Positions 26,765-34,719 of a DNA stretch of 64,000 nucleotides are shown piece after piece. This DNA comes from CAXRDE01 sp964229355 (GTDB taxonomy: Bacteria > Cyanobacteriota > Sericytochromatia > UBA7694), in NCBI GenBank assembly GCA_964229355.1, contig CAXRDE010000005.1:248001-312000 (forward strand), given 5' to 3'. Every line of letters begins with the position of its first letter. Within the stretch, counting starts at the first letter, position 1. Made by a program: the position numbers and the translations under genes. The notes beneath the pieces are model-generated. The model saw only the letters and a program-made list of their open reading frames with translations, did no database searches and was not told the DNA's origin.

Positions 26765-28162
26765 TCAGCTTAACACATTGCGAGGGTGCCCGATAGCAGA
26801 TACAAAGAAGCGAAAGAAACGGCGAGCCAGAAGCAAGCCGGCACTCATCAGCCCCAAAATAAAGCCGATCCATAAACCTCTGGCCCCCCAGTGCAACCCA
26901 AAGCCCAAAAAGACCCCGGCCCCCAGGCCAATGCCCCAATAGCAGAAAAAACCGATCCACATCGGCACCCAGGTGTCTTTAAGTCCCCGCAGCCCCCCCT
27001 GGGACGTGACTTGCAGGGCATCAAACACCTGAAACAAGGCCGCCAGGCGCAACAAATGCACCCCCAGATCCAACACCGCCTGGTTTTCGGGCTTTGAAAG
27101 ATCCAGATACAAACCCAAAATCGCCGTGGGAAACACCCAAAAAACCAGGCCCGCCAGCCCCATAAACACAACCCCCAACGCCATGCCAATGCCTCCCGCG
27201 CGGCGGGCTTTGGGAAGGTCTTCTGCGCCTACAGCAGCACCCACCCGCACCGTGGTGGCATAGGAGACCCCCAGGGCGCACATAAAGGTCAGCGAAGCCA
27301 CATTTAAAGCGATCTGGTGAGCAGCCACCGCCGTGGCGCTGATATAACCCATCAACAGGGTCATGCCCGCAAACAGCCCCACTTCAGAAAGCATCACCAA
27401 TCCCACCGGCACGCCCGTGCGCAAAAGACGCTGCAGCACCGCCCAGGAAGCGCGCTGCCATTGCTGCACCAGCCTATAGGCCCGGAGACGTCTATCCCAC
27501 ACCACAAATACAGCCAGCATGGCTAGCATCCATAAAGTGGTGAGTGCGGTGGCCCAACCGGTACCGGCGACCCCCAGGGGCGTAAACCACCGGGACTCAC
27601 CCCAGCCCCCAAACATTAAAGTTTGATTGGCCACAATATTAAAGGCAATGCCACTGAGCGAAATACACAAACCAGGTAAAGGCCGCGAAAGGCTGTCCAG
27701 GGTGGTTTTAAATACCCCCAGCACCAGCGCGGGAATAAGACTCCAACGCACCGCCAGCAAATAGGCTTCGGCTTTTTCTACCAGCGCCTCGGGTTGCCCC
27801 ACAAGACGCAGCAGATCCGGGCTAAAGGTCAGTAACAGGGTGGCCGGGACCCCTAAAAAAACCGCCAAATACAAGCCCTGCTGAAAAAAGCTGCGGGTTT
27901 CTGAGGTGGCATCACCATGGCCTTCTGAGGCCGAAATAAAGGCCGAAATAATGCCCACAATACCCAACAGGGGAATCAAGATAGCCGCCAGCACCGCGGA
28001 GCCGAGACCCACCCCCGCAAGGGAGGTGGCGCCCAGACGGCCACACATCATATTGTCCACCACCTGCAGCGCAATCTGAGCCAGCTGGGCCCCGGCAATG
28101 GGCAAAGCCAGTGTCACAGTGGCCTTTACTTCCGTGGGCCAGAGCGAGGGTGTGGCGGTCAT
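26765..28162 (-). CDS. MATE-family multidrug/toxin exporter
   Basis: 465 aa inner-membrane protein with about 12 hydrophobic helices and the MATE pattern: an N-terminal ALPIAGAQLAQIALQVVDNMM segment and the repeated half starting near residue 240 (GVPVGLVMLSEVGLF). These are H+ or Na+ driven antiporters of cationic compounds or metabolites; the size matches NorM. Its ATG overlaps the stop of the HutF-like gene by four bases, so it may export a metabolite related to that pathway, or merely share the transcript. Confidence 0.88.
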   Translation of the reverse strand: MTATPSLWPTEVKATVTLALPIAGAQLAQIALQVVDNMMCGRLGATSLAGVGLGSAVLAAILIPLLGIVGIISAFISASEGHGDATSETRSFFQQGLYLAVFLGVPATLLLTFSPDLLRLVGQPEALVEKAEAYLLAVRWSLIPALVLGVFKTTLDSLSRPLPGLCISLSGIAFNIVANQTLMFGGWGESRWFTPLGVAGTGWATALTTLWMLAMLAVFVVWDRRLRAYRLVQQWQRASWAVLQRLLRTGVPVGLVMLSEVGLFAGMTLLMGYISATAVAAHQIALNVASLTFMCALGVSYATTVRVGAAVGAEDLPKARRAGGIGMALGVVFMGLAGLVFWVFPTAILGLYLDLSKPENQAVLDLGVHLLRLAALFQVFDALQVTSQGGLRGLKDTWVPMWIGFFCYWGIGLGAGVFLGFGLHWGARGLWIGFILGLMSAGLLLARRFFRFFVSAIGHPRNVLS

Positions 28163-29466
28163 GAATGAAAAAGCGCGGCCAGATCAAGGCTGACATGTCG
28201 CCCCCGCTTGACCTGCAATTGGCCCTGCACGTAAACCGCTGCGATGGTCTCCTGTGGCACCGCCGAAAAAATCAATTGATTCAGCAAAGCCGCCCGATCC
28301 ACCTGCTGGATCACCGGCAACATACTGGGACTGTTCAGATCTACCGCCAAAAAGTCCGCGGGACGGCCGACAGCCAGTGTGCCCGTGTTTAACCCCAGGG
28401 CATGGGCCCCGTGGCGATTGGTCATGGCAAACAGTTGCTCAGCGGCTACATGCCCCATGGACAACTGCTGGCTGCGTTGCAAATACTCGGCCATGCGGGC
28501 TTCTAAAAACAGCGAACTGTCGGTGTTGGCGTCTGTGCCCAGCGCCACGGGGGTTCCCTGAGCCAAAAGCTCTGGCAGGCGGGCAATTCCGTCTCCGAGG
28601 GCCATATTGGTAAGCGGGTTATACACCTGACGACAACGGGCCTGGGCCATGCGATCAAGGTCCGCATCATTGAACCAAATCCCGTGCACCACGCAGGTGT
28701 CTTGATCTAAAACGCCCCAGTCTTCTAAGCAGGCCAGTGGACGCATGCCATAGCGGGTATGGGCAAAGTCCGCGTCGCCAGGCTGCTCAGACAAATGAAT
28801 GTGCCAGGGCGTTCCCAGACGTTTGGCCAGGGCCGCACCCGCAATAATCAACGCGCGGCTGGCCCCATGAAGCGAATGGGGGGCAGGCAACACCCGAATC
28901 AAGGGGTCATCGGCATACTGCTGGGCCAGTGCTTCGGTTTGGGTAATGGCCTGGTCCAGGGGCTCTTGAAAGCGCCGTTGCCCGGGTTTGGACTGTTGAT
29001 CGTAGAGGGTGCGGATTAAAGTCATGCGAATGCCCACCGCTTTGGCGGCTCGAATCATGGCGCGTGCATAAACCTGTTCGCTGGAGCGGCCGTCGGGCAA
29101 GTTATTCACATAGTGGAACTCGCCCACTGTGGTGATGCCCGCGCGCAGCATTTCATGAAAAACCAGTACCGCCGAAGCAAACAAGCGATCTTCATCCAGC
29201 TCCAGCACACAGGGGTACAAAAAGCGATCCACCCAATCTTTAAAATGTTGTGGCTGACCGGTGGTGGGCCGCAACAAAACCTGAAACGCATGGCTGTGGG
29301 CGTTCACACATCCCGGCAGCACATAGTCATAGACCGTCTCAGGGAGGACTTCATCGGGCTCCAGCGCGCGTAACGCTGCTAACTGACCGGTAGCATCTAT
29401 CTCTAGCACCTGGCCTTCAAGCAGAGCGTCACCGGTTTCTAAATAGCGGGCGTAGACACGAGACAT
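28159..29466 (-). CDS. hutF: Amidohydrolase, formimidoylglutamate deiminase (HutF)-like
   Basis: 435 aa. Metal ligands of the amidohydrolase fold are visible: HSHAF (about 55-59), HIHLSEQ, VVHGIWF and LGTDANTDSS. Segments APHSLHG and NPLTNMALGDG fit the HutF/TrzF group. HutF converts N-formimino-glutamate to N-formyl-glutamate plus ammonia, the fourth step of one histidine-degradation route. The presence of hutI 600 bases away favours this, but 8-oxoguanine deaminase or related functions are possible. The ATG at 29466 has GGAGG nine bases upstream. hutH, hutU and hutG are absent here. Confidence 0.7.
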   Translation of the reverse strand: MSRVYARYLETGDALLEGQVLEIDATGQLAALRALEPDEVLPETVYDYVLPGCVNAHSHAFQVLLRPTTGQPQHFKDWVDRFLYPCVLELDEDRLFASAVLVFHEMLRAGITTVGEFHYVNNLPDGRSSEQVYARAMIRAAKAVGIRMTLIRTLYDQQSKPGQRRFQEPLDQAITQTEALAQQYADDPLIRVLPAPHSLHGASRALIIAGAALAKRLGTPWHIHLSEQPGDADFAHTRYGMRPLACLEDWGVLDQDTCVVHGIWFNDADLDRMAQARCRQVYNPLTNMALGDGIARLPELLAQGTPVALGTDANTDSSLFLEARMAEYLQRSQQLSMGHVAAEQLFAMTNRHGAHALGLNTGTLAVGRPADFLAVDLNSPSMLPVIQQVDRAALLNQLIFSAVPQETIAAVYVQGQLQVKRGRHVSLDLAALFHS

Positions 29467-29550
29467 CAAGGAGAACCTCCGAAAAGATTAGGATTTGCTA
29501 AACTGAACAGCACGTATTCTAGCCCAATCTCAGCTGCAAAGGAAAGCAAT

Positions 29551-30045
29551 ATGTCAGATTCTGTACAGTATCAATTTGGTTTAAAAATCGGCAACAAAGA
29601 AATCCACCTGGGGGGTGACAAAGTCTTTGTGGAAACCCAGATGGAAAAATGGTTACAACTGTTTCAACAGGAGTTACCCGCCGAACTGCAAGGCGACGGC
29701 GCAGAGAGCGGAAGTGCTCCCCAGGGTAAATTGGCCGCCCCCCAGCGGGCCATTCCCAGTCTGGCCGAGTTTATTAAAACCAAAAGCCCCAAAGAAATCA
29801 CCGATATGATTCTGGTGATAGGCCTGTATTTAGAGCGTTTTAAACAAATGAACCTGTTCAGCCGCACTGACCTGATGGACACCCAAATTTTTGAGCGCCT
29901 GGGCAAAAGCGAAACCGACGTCCAGCAAGGCTTAAACCGCCTGGTGGGCTTAAATATGTTGGGTGAAAGCGCGCCCATGGGCAGCAAAGAAATGAGCTAC
30001 TCGATCACCTTTACGGGTGAGCAAGCCCTAAAAGACGGCTTTTAA
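29551..30045 (+). CDS. Unknown small soluble protein
   Basis: 164 aa, not recognised. The first 30 residues form a short beta-rich region (LKIGNKEIHLGGDKVFVETQ), followed by a Gly/Ala-rich linker and, from about 75, a helical region (SLAEFIKTKSPKEITDMILVIGLYLER) that resembles a winged-helix-like or bundle domain. No signal peptide. AAAGGAAAG precedes the ATG. It is divergent from hutF and its last four bases overlap the 3' end of hutI in tail-to-tail orientation. Confidence 0.7.
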   Translation: MSDSVQYQFGLKIGNKEIHLGGDKVFVETQMEKWLQLFQQELPAELQGDGAESGSAPQGKLAAPQRAIPSLAEFIKTKSPKEITDMILVIGLYLERFKQMNLFSRTDLMDTQIFERLGKSETDVQQGLNRLVGLNMLGESAPMGSKEMSYSITFTGEQALKDGF

Positions 30046-31316
30046 GCCTTCAGCAACGCGCCGGCACTCACAAGCTTTTCGCCCCCGATGTAGACATCTT
30101 CCACCAAATTGACACCAAAATGGTAAGGCACATAGTCCAAATTGGGGGCGTCTAGCACCACAAAATCCGCAGCGCGCCCCGGCGCCAAAACCCCTGCGCG
30201 GTCGCCACAGTCAATAGCATAGGCCGCGTTGCGGGTCACCCCCACAAAAGCCTCCACAGGCAACATCTGCATCTGGGTCACCGCCAGCACCACCATCATC
30301 AATTGCGACTCGCAATAACAGCCCCCCGGGTTTAAGTCCGTAGAAATGGCAATGGGCATATCCAGTTGATGCATGAGCGCCGTATTGGCATAGGGCAAGC
30401 CCAGATAAAAAGCGGTTCCCGGTAATACCACAGGCAAAGTGCCTACCGCCTTCATGGCCTTAAGATCGGCCTCACTGGCAAATTGCAGGTGATCGGCAGA
30501 CACCGCCCCCAGTTCAGCGGCCAATGCCGCCCCGCCCGAATGATCGAGTTCATCGGCATGAACCTTGAGCTTCATACCATGAAAACTGGCCAGCTTTAGA
30601 ATTTGGCGACTGTCCTCCACCGAAAAGAAGCCCGTCTCACAAAAAACGTCACAAAACTGAGCCAATCCGCGCTCAGCCACCACGGGAATCATTTTCAACA
30701 CCTGGGCCACATAGTCTTCCATGCTAACGCCCTGAGGCACCGCATGGGCCCCCAAAAAAGTGGACACCAGATGAATGGGGTGCAGGTGCTTAAGCTCTTG
30801 AACCGTCTCTAAGAGTTTAAGCTCTTGATTTAGGTTCAGGCCGTAGCCACTCTTGGCTTCCGCAGTGGTGGTGCCATGCAAGAGCATTTGATCCAAACGG
30901 CGCAAGGCCCCTTGTGCCAGTTCATCTTTGCTGGCTTCACGGGTGCACTGCACGGTATAGTTAATGCCACTGGCCATGCGCTCCCCTTTGGAGGGTTGCA
31001 CATCGCGTTGTTTGGCAATGCGGGCCACCAGCTCATGCTCACGAGAACCCCCAAACACCAGATGGGTATGGGGGTCCACCAATCCCGGAATGACAGTTTT
31101 GCCCGCCAGAGAGCGCTGGGGGATATCGGCATTTACCGGCGGCGGGTAATCGGTCATGGCTCCCAGCCCGGTGACCCGTCCTTCGCGGATCTGCAAGTAA
31201 GCGTCCCGAAGGGGCTGCAACTGACTGGCAATCTGTGAGGGACTTAAGGGTCCTGCGGTTTCGGTGGCAAAGGAATGGAGCTCCCCAATATGAATGGCAT
31301 CAAAATTCAAAGACAT
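30042..31316 (-). CDS. hutI: Imidazolonepropionase HutI
   Basis: 424 aa; hydrolyses 4-imidazolone-5-propionate to N-formimino-L-glutamate in histidine degradation. Zinc-site motifs DPHTHLVFGG, HADELDH and STDLNPG are intact, as are ERMASGINYTVQCTR and GTTTAEAKSGYG, which are specific for the family. The ATG at 31316 follows the stop of the preceding gene by one base (TAAGATG); an upstream GTG has its ribosome site too close. It is the last gene of an operon with four unrelated envelope-type genes, which is unusual for hutI. Confidence 0.92.
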   Translation of the reverse strand: MSLNFDAIHIGELHSFATETAGPLSPSQIASQLQPLRDAYLQIREGRVTGLGAMTDYPPPVNADIPQRSLAGKTVIPGLVDPHTHLVFGGSREHELVARIAKQRDVQPSKGERMASGINYTVQCTREASKDELAQGALRRLDQMLLHGTTTAEAKSGYGLNLNQELKLLETVQELKHLHPIHLVSTFLGAHAVPQGVSMEDYVAQVLKMIPVVAERGLAQFCDVFCETGFFSVEDSRQILKLASFHGMKLKVHADELDHSGGAALAAELGAVSADHLQFASEADLKAMKAVGTLPVVLPGTAFYLGLPYANTALMHQLDMPIAISTDLNPGGCYCESQLMMVVLAVTQMQMLPVEAFVGVTRNAAYAIDCGDRAGVLAPGRAADFVVLDAPNLDYVPYHFGVNLVEDVYIGGEKLVSAGALLKA

Positions 31317-31317
31317 C

Positions 31318-31848
31318 TTAAAACACAGCACTCCAGGATAAAGCAGAGGCCGCCACCAACTCCTGCTGGTGAAAACTGGCGTTCAAAGCAGGGAGATCCT
31401 GAGGCGTTAAGCGTTCAGCGTCCCAACCAAAGCGTGAGCGCTCCTCAACACTTTTATTGTAAAGGTCAGCCTGGTTATAAGCGTCGCGTACGTTCCAGAG
31501 GTGGTAACCCAGCAGCACACCGGTAATCAGCACCGTGCCCAAAGTGGTACTCTCAGGCGGACGATCCGCCAGCACGCCATAGCCAATGGCACTGCCTGCA
31601 ATGATTGCCGTACCACCGCCTAACACCCAGAGACTACGTTCGGGGTTATTGCCCACATAAAACTGCCCTGCACCAGGGTAAAGCAGTGACAATAAAGCCG
31701 CCCGGGCAGGGTCTCGCATTTGTTTTTGTAGGGTTACTTCGCCAGGACGGGGGGTAACGGTTGACTGGGCCTGCGCAGAAAAGGTCAGCGCACTCAGACA
31801 ACACAGCGCACTGAGGCCGGGACGCCACATACGAGAAAAATTTGGCAT
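31318..31848 (-). CDS. Small membrane protein, DUF5683-like
   Basis: 176 aa. Sec signal peptide with cleavage near AQA (about residue 28), then an LLYPGAGQFYVGN segment typical of DUF5683-like proteins and two hydrophobic helices (about 72-92 and 103-122). The C-terminus ends in Phe. Function unknown; probably envelope-associated. It starts one base after the preceding 89-aa gene and abuts hutI. Confidence 0.68.
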   Translation of the reverse strand: MPNFSRMWRPGLSALCCLSALTFSAQAQSTVTPRPGEVTLQKQMRDPARAALLSLLYPGAGQFYVGNNPERSLWVLGGGTAIIAGSAIGYGVLADRPPESTTLGTVLITGVLLGYHLWNVRDAYNQADLYNKSVEERSRFGWDAERLTPQDLPALNASFHQQELVAASALSWSAVF

Positions 31849-31849
31849 C

Positions 31850-32119
31850 TTAGCGCTCCTGGCCCGCAGGTCCAGCCAGGCCTTGAGACAAAGAAAGAGC
31901 TTTTAAGTTATTGTTCATGCTCTCAGAAGTGGCACGAATGGCAGATAACTCTTTGTTGGTCTGTTGCTGGTTTTTAATAATGGTGGCCATCGCCCCTGCG
32001 ATTTTACCCAGGGCACCGTTGTCTGTGGCAGCAGCATTAATGGGTTGAATCAACATCATCGAAGCCCCCATGAGGCCTCCCAAAAAAATACCAGTCCAAA
32101 ACTTGCGGTCCTTTAACAT
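31850..32119 (-). CDS. Small single-pass membrane protein
   Basis: 89 aa, not recognised. A basic start (MLKDRKFW) and one hydrophobic helix (about 8-30) lead to a polar, probably coiled-coil tail. It might be an uncleaved signal anchor or a signal peptide cleaved after INA. It lies 17 bases after the CYTH gene and ends two bases before the next ATG, clearly within the operon. Confidence 0.65.
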   Translation of the reverse strand: MLKDRKFWTGIFLGGLMGASMMLIQPINAAATDNGALGKIAGAMATIIKNQQQTNKELSAIRATSESMNNNLKALSLSQGLAGPAGQER

Positions 32120-32136
32120 CAGCGGGTTCCTTACTT

Positions 32137-32796
32137 CTATTGTGAAATGCTTAACGGGCCATCTTCGGGGATCGACAGCGCCGCGAGTTCAGCGAAAATA
32201 TCGCGGCCTTGATCTGCAAAGTGAAGATTGCTTGCTTTAATCTTATACTTCGCTAGCACTTCTCGCAAGTTCATGGTGGTGGCATCTTGTAAAGATAAAC
32301 CCAGCAAGGACAGGCCAAAAGCCACGCGATCTTCGGTAGCAGCTTCCACTTCCAAATAAGGGGGGAGCCCCGCCCACTCGTCGATTTCAAAGAGAATGTC
32401 TTCGTAGCGAAAGCTCTGACGGAGCTTTTCGTCACTGCGCATTTGGTGGACCTCTAAGAGGCGTAAAAAAGCCCGCATCTGCTCAAAGTCGCCCACGAGG
32501 GTCTCGGTTTCTTGTGCGATTTTGTAACGGTCGCGCGAGAGCACCTGTTTAAAGGTCAAAATGACCTGTTCAGCCTGGGCGTCGTTACGGAACAAGCCGT
32601 TGGGGGTAAAACGGCGCAAACGGCGCAAACGAATATAGCTGCCGTCTTGCTGTTCGTATAGCCGACGGTCGGCATAATCGAACATATAATTTTCTTGAAG
32701 CTCAAAACCCAGTGGCTCACAACCAGCGGCCAGAAGCCGCTCTCTCAGTAAGGGTGCATCAATGTCGAGCACCTTCACTTCAATCTCTTGCCCCAT
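32137..32796 (-). CDS. CYTH-domain protein (class IV adenylate cyclase/triphosphatase-like)
   Basis: 219 aa. The hallmark ExExK is at residues 4-8 (EIEVK), and later strands carry Arg/Lys and Glu pairs (YIRLRRLRR, LTFKQVL, EIDEW) that line the triphosphate tunnel. Family members are class IV adenylate cyclases, thiamine triphosphatases or inorganic triphosphatases; the sequence does not decide. The ATG at 32796 has GGGGCAAGG upstream; an ATG at 32811 is possible. The subtilase gene ends 21 bases upstream. Confidence 0.78.
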   Translation of the reverse strand: MGQEIEVKVLDIDAPLLRERLLAAGCEPLGFELQENYMFDYADRRLYEQQDGSYIRLRRLRRFTPNGLFRNDAQAEQVILTFKQVLSRDRYKIAQETETLVGDFEQMRAFLRLLEVHQMRSDEKLRQSFRYEDILFEIDEWAGLPPYLEVEAATEDRVAFGLSLLGLSLQDATTMNLREVLAKYKIKASNLHFADQGRDIFAELAALSIPEDGPLSISQ

Positions 32797-32817
32797 TGTG
32801 CCTTGCCCCATTACGCG

Positions 32818-34257
32818 CTATTGAATCGCCTGGGTTTTGGCGTTTTCAGCCACTTCTGCCGCAGAAGCCTGCAGGGCGCGGGTGGGGTTAATCAGACCAT
32901 GGCCGTACAACCCGTCGACGCCAATTTCACCGAGGTCGGTCGCGGTGTCTTCAATCCGAGCCCGCACTTCGCCGGGCTTGAGGTAGGGGTTTTGGCTCCA
33001 GATCATGGCGGCCAGGGCAGAAACCATAGGGGTTGCCATGGAAGTGCCGTTAAGGGTGGCATAATTGTTGGGCAGTCCCAGTTGGTTGGCACTGACTTCA
33101 TAGGTGGGGAAGGTGGAGGTGATTTCTACACCAGGAGCTACAATGTCGAGCTCTTCGCCACGGTTAGAAAAAGAAGCCACATATTTGTCTTCGTTCACGG
33201 CACCCACAGACATAAACTCGCTGGCAGCAGCAGGAAAGCCAATGGGTCCGCCCGCGTTGCCCGCAGCGGCAATAATCAAAGCGCCCCGTGCTTCGGCATA
33301 GCGCGACAGGTAATTGGCCAGGGTGCGCATGGTGGAGCCACCCGAAGGAGAACCCAGACTCATATTAATGACTTTGGCACCGTTATTGGCGGCGTAAGCA
33401 ATACCTTTGGCAATGTTAAACAGGCTGCCGGAACCTTTGGCATCTAAAACGCGAATGGCCAAAATTTTAACATTGGGGGCCATACCACTAATGCCTTCCT
33501 GGTTATTTAAACCGGCGGTAATAATACCGGCCACATGGGTGCCGTGGCCGTGTTCATCAAGGGGTTCAAGGTCACGGTCTATATAATCGGGGCCTTTAAT
33601 AATGCGGCCGGCCAAATCAGGGTGGGTATAGTCAACACCGGTATCTAAAACCGCGACGGTCAAACCGCTTTCGCCCACACCGTAATCGGTCCACACCTGG
33701 TTCATGTTTAAAGCAGAGAGGTACCATTGTTGCTGGGTCAGGGGATCCGCGGCCTGCACTTTGACGGTCTGGTTTTGGGCCTTTGTGCCGCTGGCAGGTA
33801 GGGGTTGTGGGGTAACCACCACTTCGTCGTCATCGCTGCCAAACCACTTTTTAATGCGCTCTTTCAGGGTCATTTGCACTTTAAAATTCACGTTGGGAAT
33901 GGCAAATTCCACCTGAGGATCTGCGTTGTATTGAGAGAGGGCATCTTCGAGCTTGACACCCTGGGGCAAGCGTTGCAACTGGGTGCTGGAGTCGTTAAAA
34001 GCATCAAGAACCTGAGCGCCAGAGAGAGTGCGCTGCGCCTGGGTGGAGAACCCTGCACGGTATTTGACAATCACTTCGTCTTTGATGGTTTCAGCCACGG
34101 TGGTTTCGGCCACCGGGGTGTTGCGCTGGGGCACCAGGCTGGCAAGGGTTTGTGTAGGTTGTTGAGAGGCCACCGGAGCCAAGGCCTGACCGCTACAGGC
34201 GGTCATCAAAAGGGCAGAAACCACGGGGGTGAGGTGACGAAGAATCTGTTTTTTCAT
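32818..34257 (-). CDS. Subtilisin-family serine protease, lipoprotein
   Basis: 479 aa, exported S8 protease. The signal peptide ends in LMTAC with Cys21. Residues about 60-130 look like an inhibitor-I9-type propeptide (DEVIVKYRAGF to VEFAIPNVNF). The catalytic triad is intact: D205 (LDTGVDYTHPDL), H238 (GHGTHVAG) and S406 (NGTSMATP), with the oxyanion Asn in AAAGNAGG. As a lipoprotein it would act in the periplasm or at the surface. It heads a five-gene operon (subtilase, CYTH, two membrane proteins, hutI). A TATAAC element lies 37-42 bases upstream of the start without a clear -35. Confidence 0.88.
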   Translation of the reverse strand: MKKQILRHLTPVVSALLMTACSGQALAPVASQQPTQTLASLVPQRNTPVAETTVAETIKDEVIVKYRAGFSTQAQRTLSGAQVLDAFNDSSTQLQRLPQGVKLEDALSQYNADPQVEFAIPNVNFKVQMTLKERIKKWFGSDDDEVVVTPQPLPASGTKAQNQTVKVQAADPLTQQQWYLSALNMNQVWTDYGVGESGLTVAVLDTGVDYTHPDLAGRIIKGPDYIDRDLEPLDEHGHGTHVAGIITAGLNNQEGISGMAPNVKILAIRVLDAKGSGSLFNIAKGIAYAANNGAKVINMSLGSPSGGSTMRTLANYLSRYAEARGALIIAAAGNAGGPIGFPAAASEFMSVGAVNEDKYVASFSNRGEELDIVAPGVEITSTFPTYEVSANQLGLPNNYATLNGTSMATPMVSALAAMIWSQNPYLKPGEVRARIEDTATDLGEIGVDGLYGHGLINPTRALQASAAEVAENAKTQAIQ

Positions 34258-34719
34258 AAGGTATGCGCTCTCTCTACTACAAACTGTATCTTAGTTATAC
34301 CCCATTTTGGCTTCAAAAATCTTAAGGGCAGTTTATTATCGGCTCAATTTTTGGATAAAAAGAACAGCTTCAATGATTAAAGCCCATCGCCTTACAAAAA
34401 AGAGGTCCAAAAAAGCAGGTTTTGGAGCTTAAATTTTGGTTAAGCACACATTCAAACATCCATACCTTTGAACACTTATTACATCCACAAGAAAAACCGA
34501 CAAACACTATCTTACAGCTTGTTTCTACAATTTCACCGTGCCATAAAACACTGAAATACCGCAAGATTTTTTAATGTTTGTTTATTATTTTAAGCACAAA
34601 TTAACCACAAATTTACAAAACCACATATTTTATCGTCTTTTTGGACGACAGACAAAAAAAGCAAGGGGTGTTATGGTCTCTGTAATAAGCAAAGACAACG
34701 CTTGTGTTGCTTTTTTGTA
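34258..34719. other. AT-rich intergenic region at the edge of the toxin-like island
   Basis: About 460 bases between divergent genes, markedly AT-rich compared with the preceding genes. Short A/T runs and a small hairpin (CGTC TTTTTG GACG near 34634) are visible. A weak extended -10, TG-T-TATGGT (34669-34677), lies before the next gene. A 64-codon frame on the minus strand has neither a ribosome site nor plausible composition. No RNA gene or mobile element is seen. Confidence 0.45.

Noticed and set aside
27021..27281. Gly-rich frames in the MATE gene
   Set aside because: Shadow frames caused by GC-rich codons; the MATE frame is well supported.
34370..34564. 64-codon frame on the minus strand in the AT-rich gap
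   Set aside because: No ribosome site, seven Cys in a short peptide, no coherent hydrophobic pattern; chance frame.
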